In this document: positions 38,286 through 48,364 of the stretch, one piece after another
How positions within the stretch are numbered: the stretch's first letter is position 1
How the letters are laid out: every line of letters begins with the position of its first letter
Assembly: GCA_007280205.1 (NCBI GenBank)
Contig: QYPX01000081.1
Location: 1 to 64,000, forward strand
From: Comamonadaceae bacterium
GTDB taxonomy: Bacteria > Pseudomonadota > Gammaproteobacteria > Burkholderiales > Burkholderiaceae_C
Reading direction: 5' to 3'
Length of the DNA stretch: 64,000 nucleotides
Made by a program: the position numbers and the translations under genes
The notes under the pieces: generated by a model
Databases searched by the model: none
What the model was told of the DNA's origin: nothing
Seen by the model: the letters and a program-made list of their open reading frames with translations, nothing else

Positions 38286-39209
38286 ATGAATGACAACAAG
38301 GGTATGGTCGAAGGGCAGGTGGTCGTGGTGACCGGCGCAGGTGGCGGCATTGGCCGCGACATCGCGCTGGCGATGGCACGCGAGGGCGCCAGGGTGGTGG
38401 TCAACGACATCGGTGCCTCGCTTGCTGGCGAAGGCAATGACGCCGGACCGGCGCAGGCTGTGGTCAACGAAATCAAGGCCTTCGGCGGCGAGGCTGTGGC
38501 CAATACCGACAGTGTCTCGGAGGCGCCGAGCGCCGCGCGCATCGTTCAGACCGCGATTGACAGCTTCGGCCGCATCGACGTGGTGGTGAACAACGCCGGC
38601 ATTCTGCGCGACCGCTTCTTCCACAAGATGAGCCTGGACGAGTGGGACGCGGTGATCAAGGTCCACCTGTACGGCGCGTTCTACATCAGTCGCGCGGCCG
38701 CACCGCATTTCAAGGAGCAGGCCTCGGGCAACTACATCCACATGACGTCGACCTCGGGCCTGATCGGCAACTTCGGTCAGGCCAACTATTCAGCCGCCAA
38801 GCTGGGCGTGGCCGCGCTGTCCAAATCGATTGCGCTGGACATGCAGAAGTTCAACGTGCGATCCAACTGCATCGCCCCTTTTGCCTGGAGTCGCATGATC
38901 AGTTCCATCCCGACCGACACGCCCGAGGAGCAGGCGCGAGTCAACCGTATCAAGCAGATGACACCGGCCAAGATTGCGCCCCTGGTGGTCTGTCTGGCCA
39001 GTGACCAGGCGGGCGACGCCAATGGACAGATTTTTGCCGTACGCAACAACGAGATCTTCCTGATCAGCCAGCCGCGACCGGTGCGCTCGGTGCAGCGCAG
39101 CGAAGGCTGGACACCCCAGAGCGTTGCCAGCCATGCCTTGCCGGCACTCAAGGCCAGCTACTTTGACCTCGATCGCTCGGCCGACGTGTTCTGCTGGGAT
39201 CCGATTTGA
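38286..39209 (+). CDS. Short-chain dehydrogenase/reductase (3-hydroxyacyl-CoA dehydrogenase, MFE-2-like)
   Basis: VVTGAGGGIGRDIAL, NNAGILRDRFFHKM, NYSAAKLG. Confidence 0.9.
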   Translation: MNDNKGMVEGQVVVVTGAGGGIGRDIALAMAREGARVVVNDIGASLAGEGNDAGPAQAVVNEIKAFGGEAVANTDSVSEAPSAARIVQTAIDSFGRIDVVVNNAGILRDRFFHKMSLDEWDAVIKVHLYGAFYISRAAAPHFKEQASGNYIHMTSTSGLIGNFGQANYSAAKLGVAALSKSIALDMQKFNVRSNCIAPFAWSRMISSIPTDTPEEQARVNRIKQMTPAKIAPLVVCLASDQAGDANGQIFAVRNNEIFLISQPRPVRSVQRSEGWTPQSVASHALPALKASYFDLDRSADVFCWDPI

Positions 39210-39284
39210 TCTGCCGGGTTGCCTGCTTGGAACGGCGTCACCGCTTGCTTCATGGACAGAGCAGCGCCCGGGTATCATCCGCCC

Positions 39285-39884
39285 ATGCTTGAGCAACGAA
39301 TAGAACAACACTTTATCGACAGCGCCGACCTGAAGTACCAGGCTGCCCAGCTGCTGAGCAAACCGATTGCGGCTGCCGTGCAGGCGATGCTGAGTTGTGT
39401 CACCAGCGGCAACAAGGTGCTGGCCTGCGGCAATGGCGGCTCCGCTGCCGATGCGCAACATTTTTCAGCCGAATTTGTCGGTCGCTACGAGCGCGAGCGG
39501 CCCGAACTGGCGGCCATTGCGCTGACCACCGACAGCTCCATCATCACGGCGATTGCGAACGACTACGACTTCGATGTCATTTTTTCGCGTCAGGTGCGTG
39601 CCTTGGGCCAGCCTGGCGACGTGCTGCTGGCGATCTCGACCAGTGGCAATTCAGCCAATGTGCTGGCCGCCATCGAGGCCGCGCATGAGCGTGAAATGGT
39701 AGTGGTCGGTTTGAGCGGACGCGGCGGTGGCAAGATGAGCCACGCGCTGCGCGACACCGACGTTCACATCTGCGTGCCCCATGAACGCACGGCGCGCATT
39801 CAGGAAGTTCATATTCTGGCGCTGCACTGCATCTGTGATGCGGTGGATGCCCAGTTACTCGGAGATCAGGAAAGTCAACCATGA
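39285..39884 (+). CDS. diaA/gmhA: SIS-domain phosphoheptose isomerase / DnaA initiator-associating protein
   Basis: ORF 39219..39884, ATG 39285; [26 protein letters not shown]. Confidence 0.92.
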   Translation: MLEQRIEQHFIDSADLKYQAAQLLSKPIAAAVQAMLSCVTSGNKVLACGNGGSAADAQHFSAEFVGRYERERPELAAIALTTDSSIITAIANDYDFDVIFSRQVRALGQPGDVLLAISTSGNSANVLAAIEAAHEREMVVVGLSGRGGGKMSHALRDTDVHICVPHERTARIQEVHILALHCICDAVDAQLLGDQESQP

Positions 39885-40519
39885 AAATTGCAAATCAAAA
39901 ACTGCTTGGCACCGTCCTGCTGACCGCCTGTCTGGGCGGCGCACTCAGTGCCTGTGCCCCCATGATGGTGGGCGGCGCTGTGATGGGCACGCTGATGGCT
40001 ACCGACCGCCGTACCTCGGGCATGCAGGTGGAAGATGAAGGCATTGAACTCAAGGGCGCCAGCCGCATCCGGGAGAACCTGGGCGAGCGTGGCCATGTCA
40101 ACGTCAGCAGTTACAACCGGCAGGTGCTGCTGACCGGCGAAGTGCCCAGCGCGCAGGACAAGCAGCTGGTGGAGCAGATCCTGTCCAAAGTCGAGAACGT
40201 GCGCAGTGTGGTCAACGAGCTAGGCGTCCTGGAGAACAGCACACTATCGCAGCGCTCCTCCGATGCGCTGGTGACCGGCAAGGTCAAGGCCAGCATGGTC
40301 GATGCGCAGGACCTCTTTGCCAATTCCTTCAAGGTCGTAACCGAGCGCGGCACCACCTATTTGATGGGACGGGTCACCCAGCGCGAAGCGAACCGGGCCA
40401 CGGACCTGGTGCGCAGCATTGACGGTGTGAAGAAAGTGGTTCGCGTGGTCGAACTCATCAGCGAAGAAGAGTTGCAGCGCCTGCAACCCAAGCCAGCGAC
40501 CACGGAACCGAAGAAGTAA
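39881..40519 (+). CDS. dolP: BON-domain lipoprotein (DolP/YraP-like)
   Basis: Lipobox-like LSAC; two BON-like segments; directly downstream of diaA with ATGA overlap. Confidence 0.9.
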   Translation: MKIANQKLLGTVLLTACLGGALSACAPMMVGGAVMGTLMATDRRTSGMQVEDEGIELKGASRIRENLGERGHVNVSSYNRQVLLTGEVPSAQDKQLVEQILSKVENVRSVVNELGVLENSTLSQRSSDALVTGKVKASMVDAQDLFANSFKVVTERGTTYLMGRVTQREANRATDLVRSIDGVKKVVRVVELISEEELQRLQPKPATTEPKK

Positions 40520-40530
40520 GCCCCTGGTTT

Positions 40531-40648
40531 GTCATTGCGTCCCCGGATCAGGTCCGGGGTTTCAGCACCCGCAATCCAGTACGTGCGTGGCACTGGATCC
40601 CGGATCAAGTCCGGGATGACAGCCAAGCGAGTCCGGGATGACGAATCC
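40531..40648. repeat. Bipartite palindromic repeat element with two GGGATGAC cores
   Basis: GTCATTGCGTCCCCGGATCAGGTCCGGGG ... TGGATCCCGGATCAAGTCCGGGATGAC, second GGGATGAC 22 bp on. Confidence 0.9.
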
Positions 40649-40652
40649 GTTG

Positions 40653-41575
40653 CTAGCGCAGTCTTTTTATCAGGCTGGAAGTATCCCAGCGCTGGCCACC
40701 CATGTGCTGCACATCCGCGTAGAACTGGTCCACCAGCGCGGTTACCGGTAGCCGCGCGCCGTTGCGTTTGGCTTCATCGAGCACCAGCCCCAGGTCCTTG
40801 CGCATCCAGTCCACGGCAAAGCCAAAATCAAATTTGTCGGCAACCATGGTCTTGCCGCGGTTGTCGAGCTGCCAGCTCTGCGCCGCGCCCTTGCCAATGA
40901 CATCAAGCACCTGCGGCATGTCCAGGCCAGCGAGCTGACCAAAGGCAATCGCTTCACTCAGGCCCTGCACCAGGCCGGCAATGCAGATCTGGTTCACCAT
41001 TTTCGCCAGCTGCCCCGCGCCACTGTGTCCGAGCAGCGTGACGGCTTTGGAGAAGGCCATGGCCACGGGTTGGGCCAGTTCAAATGCTGGCGCGTCGCCG
41101 CCGCACATCACCGTCAGCAGGCCGTTTTGCGCACCGGCCTGACCGCCAGAGACGGGCGCATCGATGAAGGCCAGACCCAGCTTGGCCGCAGCGCCGTACA
41201 GCTCACGTGCCACGCTGGCCGAGGCAGTCGTGTGATCCACAAACACCGCGCCGGGTTTCATGCCGGCAAACGCGCCGTCAGCGCCGAGCGTCACGCTGCG
41301 CAGATCGTCGTCGTTGCCAACGCAGCAGAAAACAATGTCGGCCTGCTGCACAGCGAGCCTGGGCATGGGGGCGCTACGGTGAGCCTGGGTCGGCTGACTC
41401 GCATCGGCAAATTCAGCGCACCAGGCGCTGGCTTTGGCAGCGCTGCGGTTGTAGACCGTGACCGAGTGACCGGCACGAGCCAGGTGACCGGCCATGGGGT
41501 AGCCCATGACACCCAGACCCAGGAAGGCGACTTGACGTGCGGGAGTGGCTTGGTAGCTTTTGGCGTTGATGTTGT

Positions 41576-41579
<4 letters not shown>
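40653..41579 (-). CDS. NAD(P)-dependent 3-hydroxyisobutyrate dehydrogenase-family oxidoreductase
   Basis: VAFLGLGVMGYPMAGHLARAGHSVTVYNRS; DAPVSGGQAGAQNG. Confidence 0.92.
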
Positions 41580-42712
<1,133 letters not shown>

Positions 42713-42733
42713 GGCTTGCAGTGCTCCCCCGGG

Positions 42734-43360
42734 TCATTTCTTTTCGCTAAGGCGGGCGCTGACCACACGAAGCCGCATCGAAAGCCTGCGCGCCAGTATC
42801 GTGACCAGACTGGCGGTCAGCGCTGGATCAAAGGCCAGCATCTGATCCATGGCGTCGGCGCTCACGACGGCAATCTCGCAATCGGTCAGTGTGGTACACA
42901 CAGAAAACCTCGCCCCTCCGTCGAGCAGCGACATCTCGCCCAGCATCTCTCCCGGTACTGCTTCGGTCAGGTGCATCCGCTCGCCCCAGGGTTGCAGACG
43001 GTCCACCGCGATGCTGCCGGTGAGCAGAACGACCATGAAGTTGCCCTGCTCGTCCTGACGTATCAGCTCGCGTCCCGCAGCGACGCTGGCGTAATCAATG
43101 AAGGGCTCCATGCGGCTGACCGCATCCAGATCAAGCCGGGACATGTGTTTGTCTTTGGCCCAAAGTGCCTGCAGCAAGCGGGTGCCGCGTTCCGCATTCA
43201 AGCGCGTCGCACCGACCTCAACCGCGCGCGCCTCCCACGGCACCAGCAGACTGTTCTCGCCACCGCCGAGAAAGGTCGTGGTAAACAGCTTGGAGTCCAG
43301 ATGGCCTTCCACCGGATCGGTTTGAGTTTTTTGCTGGAGAAGTCCGAGGATTCCCTTCAT
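42734..43360 (-). CDS. Cyclic nucleotide-binding domain protein without recognisable HTH
   Basis: ORF 42734..43645, likely ATG 43360 (MKGILGLLQQK); GEMLGEMSLLDGGARFS phosphate-binding-cassette-like motif. Confidence 0.85.
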   Translation of the reverse strand: MKGILGLLQQKTQTDPVEGHLDSKLFTTTFLGGGENSLLVPWEARAVEVGATRLNAERGTRLLQALWAKDKHMSRLDLDAVSRMEPFIDYASVAAGRELIRQDEQGNFMVVLLTGSIAVDRLQPWGERMHLTEAVPGEMLGEMSLLDGGARFSVCTTLTDCEIAVVSADAMDQMLAFDPALTASLVTILARRLSMRLRVVSARLSEKK

Positions 43361-43404
43361 GGTGTGGTGTGCTCCGAAGCGTGTTTGTGGTGGCTGGACT
43401 GCGA

Positions 43405-44448
43405 TCAACCCGGGAAGTTCTCGGGGATCTTGGCTTTGGAGCGCGCCTCGGCCGGACTGATGATGTTGCGCTTGACCAGATCGGTCAGGTTCTGATCGAG
43501 TGTCTGCATGCCCACGCTGTTGCCGGTCTGGATGCTTGAATACATTTGTGCCACCTTGGCCTCGCGGATCAGGTTGCGGATAGCGCTGGTGCCCAGCATG
43601 ATTTCGTGCGCCGCCACGCGGCTCTGGCCGTCCTTGGTCTTGCACAGGGTCTGCGAAATCACGGCCTGCAGCGTCTCGGACAACATGGCGCGGATCATTT
43701 CCTTTTCTTCGCCCGGAAACACGTCAATGATCCGGTCAATCGTCTTGGCGGCGCTCGAAGTGTGCAGCGTCCCAAACACCAGGTGCCCGGTTTCTGCCGC
43801 AGTCATGGCGAGGCGGATCGTCTCGAGATCGCGCATTTCGCCCACCAGAATGGCGTCCGGGTCTTCGCGCAGCGCCGAGCGCAGGGCGGCCGAGAAGCTG
43901 AGCGTGTGGGGTCCGACTTCGCGCTGGTTGACCAGGCACTTCTTTGACTCATGGACAAACTCGATCGGGTCTTCAACCGTCAGAATGTGGCCAAACTCGG
44001 TCTCGTTGAGGTAGTTCACCATGGCGGCCAGCGTGGTCGATTTGCCCGAACCCGTGGGGCCGGTGACCAGCACCATGCCACGCGGCTTCAAGGCCAGCTC
44101 AGAAAAAATCTTGGGTGCGTTCAATTGCTCCAGCGTCAGGATCTTGCTGGGGATGGTACGGAACACGGCGCCGGCACCGCGTTGCTGGTTGTAAGCGTTG
44201 ACCCGAAAGCGCGCGAGCCCTTCGATCTCGAACGAAAAGTCGATTTCCAGGAACTCTTCATAGTTCTTGCGCTGGGTATCGTTCATGATGTCGTACACCA
44301 TGGCGTGCACCTGCTTGTGGTCCAGTGCCTCGACGTTGATGCGCCGCACATCGCCGTGGACACGGATCATCGGCGGCAGCCCGGCCGAGAGGTGCAGGTC
44401 GGACGCTTTGTTCTTGACGCTGAAGGCCAGTAGTTGGGTGATGTCCAC
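43405..44448 (-). CDS. pilT: Type IV pilus twitching motility ATPase PilT
   Basis: MDITQLLAFSVKNKASDLHLSAGLPPMIRVHGDVRRI; GPTGSGKSTTLAAM; GEMRDLETIRLAMTAAETGHL. Confidence 0.96.
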   Translation of the reverse strand: MDITQLLAFSVKNKASDLHLSAGLPPMIRVHGDVRRINVEALDHKQVHAMVYDIMNDTQRKNYEEFLEIDFSFEIEGLARFRVNAYNQQRGAGAVFRTIPSKILTLEQLNAPKIFSELALKPRGMVLVTGPTGSGKSTTLAAMVNYLNETEFGHILTVEDPIEFVHESKKCLVNQREVGPHTLSFSAALRSALREDPDAILVGEMRDLETIRLAMTAAETGHLVFGTLHTSSAAKTIDRIIDVFPGEEKEMIRAMLSETLQAVISQTLCKTKDGQSRVAAHEIMLGTSAIRNLIREAKVAQMYSSIQTGNSVGMQTLDQNLTDLVKRNIISPAEARSKAKIPENFPG

Positions 44449-44484
44449 GGAGTTCTCTTGTGCTTTGTTACGCTTGGGCCAATT

Positions 44485-45177
44485 ATGACCATGATTGAGA
44501 AAAATTTACAAACCGTTCAGAGCCGCCTGGCTGCCGCCTGTCGCGAGGCCGGGCGAGCCGGCAGCGAAGTGGCCTTGCTGGCAGTTTCCAAGACCTTTGG
44601 CGCTGACGCGGTGACGCAAGCCCATGCTGCCGGCCAGAGTGCCTTTGGCGAGAACTACATCCAGGAAGCAGTGCAGAAAATCACCGCGCTGCGCCACCTG
44701 GGCCTGCAGTGGCACTGCATTGGCCCGATCCAGAGCAACAAGACCCGATTGGTGGCCGAGTACTTTGACTGGGTGCAAACCGTGGATCGCCTGAAAATTG
44801 CGCAGCGCCTGAGCGAGCAACGCCCCGGTCACTTGCCACCTTTGCAGGTTTGCATTCAGGTCAACGCCGATGGCGGCGCCACCAAGTCTGGCGTGCTGCC
44901 GCAGGAGGCGCTGGCGCTGGCTCAGCAAGTGGCAGCGCTGCCGAAGCTGCGCCTGCGCGGCATCATGAGCATCCCGGAGCCGGAACCGGACTTTGCCGCT
45001 GCCTGCGCCGTCTTTGCCAGCATCAAGGCGGTCTTCGACAGCCTGAACGCCGCAGGGTTGGCGCTCGATACCCTGTCGATGGGCATGAGCGCGGATCTGG
45101 AAGCGGCCATCCACTGCGGCAGCACCATGGTGCGGGTTGGGACGGCTATTTTTGGGGGGCGGGTGAAGATCCCGTAG
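44485..45177 (+). CDS. yggS: YggS-family PLP homeostasis protein
   Basis: ORF 44434..45177, ATG 44485; LLAVSKTFGADAV, FGENYIQEA, LSMGMSADLEAAI..GSTMVRVGTAIFG. Confidence 0.94.
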   Translation: MTMIEKNLQTVQSRLAAACREAGRAGSEVALLAVSKTFGADAVTQAHAAGQSAFGENYIQEAVQKITALRHLGLQWHCIGPIQSNKTRLVAEYFDWVQTVDRLKIAQRLSEQRPGHLPPLQVCIQVNADGGATKSGVLPQEALALAQQVAALPKLRLRGIMSIPEPEPDFAAACAVFASIKAVFDSLNAAGLALDTLSMGMSADLEAAIHCGSTMVRVGTAIFGGRVKIP

Positions 45178-46330
45178 AGCACGGCAGCATCGACCAAAGT
45201 GGTACAGCCTCTATCCCGTCGGCAAGTCTGAAGCGGTGCAGACCCGGGTAAACAACATACAGTGTGTCGAGCTTCAGGTCATTCATGGCAATGCGCATGC
45301 TGGCGGTCACACGCGGTACGTCGGCGCGCTTGAATTCGACACCTACGCGCTGGTTACCCTTGAACATCAGAAGATCGAGTTCGGCCCCCTGGTGCGTTGC
45401 CCAGAACCAGGCCTGATCGGGCTGGGCGATACGCAGCACTTGCTCCAGCGCAAAGCCCTCCCAGCTGGCGCCGCTGTGTGGATGGGCGAACAGTTCCGTC
45501 GCGGTCTTGATGCCCATCAGCGCATGCAGCAGTCCGGTATCCCGAAAATAGATCTTGGGTGCCTTGACCTGACGCTTGCCCAGATTTTCATGCCAGGGCT
45601 GCAACTGACGGATCATCAGTGTCTGCGTCAAGGTATCGAGGTAGCGGCGAATGGTGGGTTCGGAGACGCCCATCGATTGCGCAGATGGCGCGGCCGACCA
45701 GACTTGTCCGTGGTAGTGCGCAAGCATGGTCCAGAAGCGCAGCATCGCGGGTGCGGCGATGTTGATGCCAAACTGGGGCATGTCCACACGCACATGGTCC
45801 GCCACGGCATGGGCGCGCCAGACCATGCTGTCCTCATCCGAGGCTGCCAGATAGGATCGGGGAAAGCCGCCGCGCAACCACAGGCGTGTGCTTGCGTCTT
45901 CGTTGTAGCTGCCTTCATGGGAGATGACCTCTTCCAGGTCGAAGCCGCCTACTTCAACGGTCTCGACGCGACCCAGCAAGGACTCACCGGCCTGGCGCAG
46001 CAAGGCGGGTGAGGCGCTGCCAAGCAGCAGGTACTGGCCTGGTGCATCGGAGCGGTCCATCAACACCCGCAACAAGGGGAACAATTGAGGCTGAAGTTGC
46101 ACTTCATCAATGACGACCAGTCCCTTGAGTGACTCCAGCGTTTGCGCGGGCTGCTCGAAGCGCTGCGCATGCGGTGGGTATTCCAGATCGAAGTAGTTGG
46201 GCGACTGGCGGCTCAGAAACCTCTGGGCCATCGTGCTTTTTCCAGACTGCCGGGGACCGCTGAGCACGACGCCACGAGAGCGGCCAAGGGCTTTGTGGAT
46301 GGCGAGTTCAAGGGCGGTACGGTCCAGCAT
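45146..46330 (-). CDS. AAA ATPase with DUF4143-type C-terminal domain
   Basis: ORF 45146..46372, likely ATG 46330; GPRQSGKST Walker A, LVVIDEVQLQPQLFPLLRVLMD. Confidence 0.9.
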   Translation of the reverse strand: MLDRTALELAIHKALGRSRGVVLSGPRQSGKSTMAQRFLSRQSPNYFDLEYPPHAQRFEQPAQTLESLKGLVVIDEVQLQPQLFPLLRVLMDRSDAPGQYLLLGSASPALLRQAGESLLGRVETVEVGGFDLEEVISHEGSYNEDASTRLWLRGGFPRSYLAASDEDSMVWRAHAVADHVRVDMPQFGINIAAPAMLRFWTMLAHYHGQVWSAAPSAQSMGVSEPTIRRYLDTLTQTLMIRQLQPWHENLGKRQVKAPKIYFRDTGLLHALMGIKTATELFAHPHSGASWEGFALEQVLRIAQPDQAWFWATHQGAELDLLMFKGNQRVGVEFKRADVPRVTASMRIAMNDLKLDTLYVVYPGLHRFRLADGIEAVPLWSMLPCSTGSSPAPQK

Positions 46331-46423
46331 GACCGAATGGTAGCACCAAACCATGAAAATCCAACATGCCATGTTCGAATTTCATGGTCGTTTGCCCGGC
46401 GTACCTCAGCTATAGTGACTCCC

Positions 46424-47359
46424 GTGCCCACCCAAAAACCCAAATCCGTCAGCCTGATCGGCGTCCCCACCGACGTTGGCGCCGGCACGCTGGGTGCCCG
46501 TATGGGGCCCGAAGCCTTGCGGGTGGCGGGTATTGCGCAGGCAATTGCGCGCTTGGGCCTGGATGTCAGGGATTGCGGCAACCTGGTGGGTCCGGCCAAT
46601 CCCTGGCAGGAAGCGGTCAATGGCTTTCGGCACCTGAGCGAGGTGGTGCAGTGGAGTCAGTTGTTGCACGACGCCACTTACGCCGAACTGCAGCAAGGGC
46701 GACTGCCCATCATGCTTGGCGGCGACCACAGTCTGGCCATCGGTTCCATCAGTGCGGTGGCACGCCATTGCCGCGACGTGGGCAAAAAGCTGCGTGTGTT
46801 GTGGTTTGACGCGCATGCTGACTTCAATACCGCCACACTCACGCCCAGCGGCAACCTCCATGGCATGCCGGTGGCCTGTTTGCTGGGCATCGGTCCGCAG
46901 CAACTGATTGAAATCGGCGGTCAGGTGCCAGCGCTGCGCCCGAAAGAGCTTCGCCAGATTGGCATCCGCAGTGTGGATGCCGGCGAAAAGCGTCTGGTGC
47001 ACGACATCGGCATCGAGGTCTTCGACATGCGTTACATCGACGAGATGGGCATGCGCAATGCGATGGAGCTGGCCTTGGCACTGGTGGACGCCAACACCCA
47101 TTTGCACGTGAGTCTGGATGTGGATTTTCTGGACCCCGATATTGCACCCGGCGTCGGTACCACGGTGCGCGGCGGCCCGACCTACCGCGAGGCGCAGCTG
47201 TGCATGGAGATGATTGCCGACACCGGTCATCTGGCGTCACTTGACGTGGTCGAACTGAACCCTGCGCTGGACCTGCGCAACCGCACTGCCGAGTTGGCGG
47301 TGGACCTGATCGAGAGCCTGTTTGGCAAGAGTACGTTGATGCGTCACGCTGGGGGCTAG
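46424..47359 (+). CDS. rocF: Arginase
   Basis: ORF 46142..47359; GTG start near 46415/46424; GGDHSLAIGSIS, WFDAHADFNT, SLDVDFLDPDIAPGVGTTV. Confidence 0.93.
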   Translation: MPTQKPKSVSLIGVPTDVGAGTLGARMGPEALRVAGIAQAIARLGLDVRDCGNLVGPANPWQEAVNGFRHLSEVVQWSQLLHDATYAELQQGRLPIMLGGDHSLAIGSISAVARHCRDVGKKLRVLWFDAHADFNTATLTPSGNLHGMPVACLLGIGPQQLIEIGGQVPALRPKELRQIGIRSVDAGEKRLVHDIGIEVFDMRYIDEMGMRNAMELALALVDANTHLHVSLDVDFLDPDIAPGVGTTVRGGPTYREAQLCMEMIADTGHLASLDVVELNPALDLRNRTAELAVDLIESLFGKSTLMRHAGG

Positions 47360-47362
47360 GGC

Positions 47363-48277
47363 TTGGCAACACGCCCTGAAACTTTGGCTGGGGCAGACTC
47401 GCATCGGCAGGGGCTGCTGGCACTGCTGCTGGTGACGCTGGTCTGGGGTACCACCTTCCCGGCCATGAAGCAGATCAGCGCGGATCTGGGCGCGCTGGAG
47501 ATCATTCTGCTGCGCTACCTGATTTCGAGCGTGGTTCTGCTGCCCTTGCTGCGCGGCCTGAGCTGGTCCGAACTGCGTTGGGGTGCGGCCATTGGCAGCG
47601 TTCTTTTCTGCGCCTTCTTCCTGCAGGTGGCCGGACTGGCGCTGACCAGCAGCAACCGCAATGCCTTTGTCACCGGCCTGAATGTGCTGTTTGTGCCGAT
47701 GCTGGCCTATTTTTTGGGTCAGCGCATGCGTTGGCCGGTGCTGCTGGGCGCGGCGCTGGCGGTGCTTGGGCTGGGCGGCATGTTTTATGAACAGACGCCC
47801 TGGTCCAACGGCGATACCCTGACCCTGGTCAGCGCCTTGGTTTACGCGGTTTACGTGCTGCTCTTTGAGTTCAGCGCCAAAGCCGCAACCAGACCGCGTC
47901 CGGAGCGACTGGCAGTGATGCAATCGCTCACCATGCTGGCACTTTCCGCGTTCGGATTCGTGTTGCTGGAACCGGCATCGCTGGGCAGTTTGTGGTCCCG
48001 CGCGCAGCTCCACAGCGCTTCCCTGATTTATCTGGGGCTGTTCGCCAGTGCCCTGATGGTCTGGCTGCAGGCCTGGGGACAGCACCGGGTGCGCGCCGTC
48101 GAAGCGGCTATCGTCTACGGCCTGGAGCCGGTGTTTGCTGCGATCGCCGCCGTCTGGTGGATTGGCGAAGTGCTGCAGGGTCGCGCGCTGCTCGGCGGTG
48201 CGCTGATTGTGCTGGGCGTGCTGATCTCGCAAATCGATCCGCGGTGGCGCCCCGGTGCAAAGTCGGCCAAAGAATAA
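47363..48277 (+). CDS. EamA/DMT-family transporter
   Basis: 304 aa, ~10 TM, TLVWGTTFPAMKQISADL; TTG start. Confidence 0.88.
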   Translation: MATRPETLAGADSHRQGLLALLLVTLVWGTTFPAMKQISADLGALEIILLRYLISSVVLLPLLRGLSWSELRWGAAIGSVLFCAFFLQVAGLALTSSNRNAFVTGLNVLFVPMLAYFLGQRMRWPVLLGAALAVLGLGGMFYEQTPWSNGDTLTLVSALVYAVYVLLFEFSAKAATRPRPERLAVMQSLTMLALSAFGFVLLEPASLGSLWSRAQLHSASLIYLGLFASALMVWLQAWGQHRVRAVEAAIVYGLEPVFAAIAAVWWIGEVLQGRALLGGALIVLGVLISQIDPRWRPGAKSAKE

Positions 48278-48364
48278 AACACCAGACAATGGCGAAATTT
48301 GGTGAAACATTCGCCAATCAAAGCCTGATGATTGCCAGTATTGTGAAATGTTTGGGAGATTGCC

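Noticed and set aside
16313-39284. Integrative element with integrase and att sites
   Set aside because: No integrase, transposase, tRNA target or flanking direct repeat could be recognised; only the synteny argument remains.
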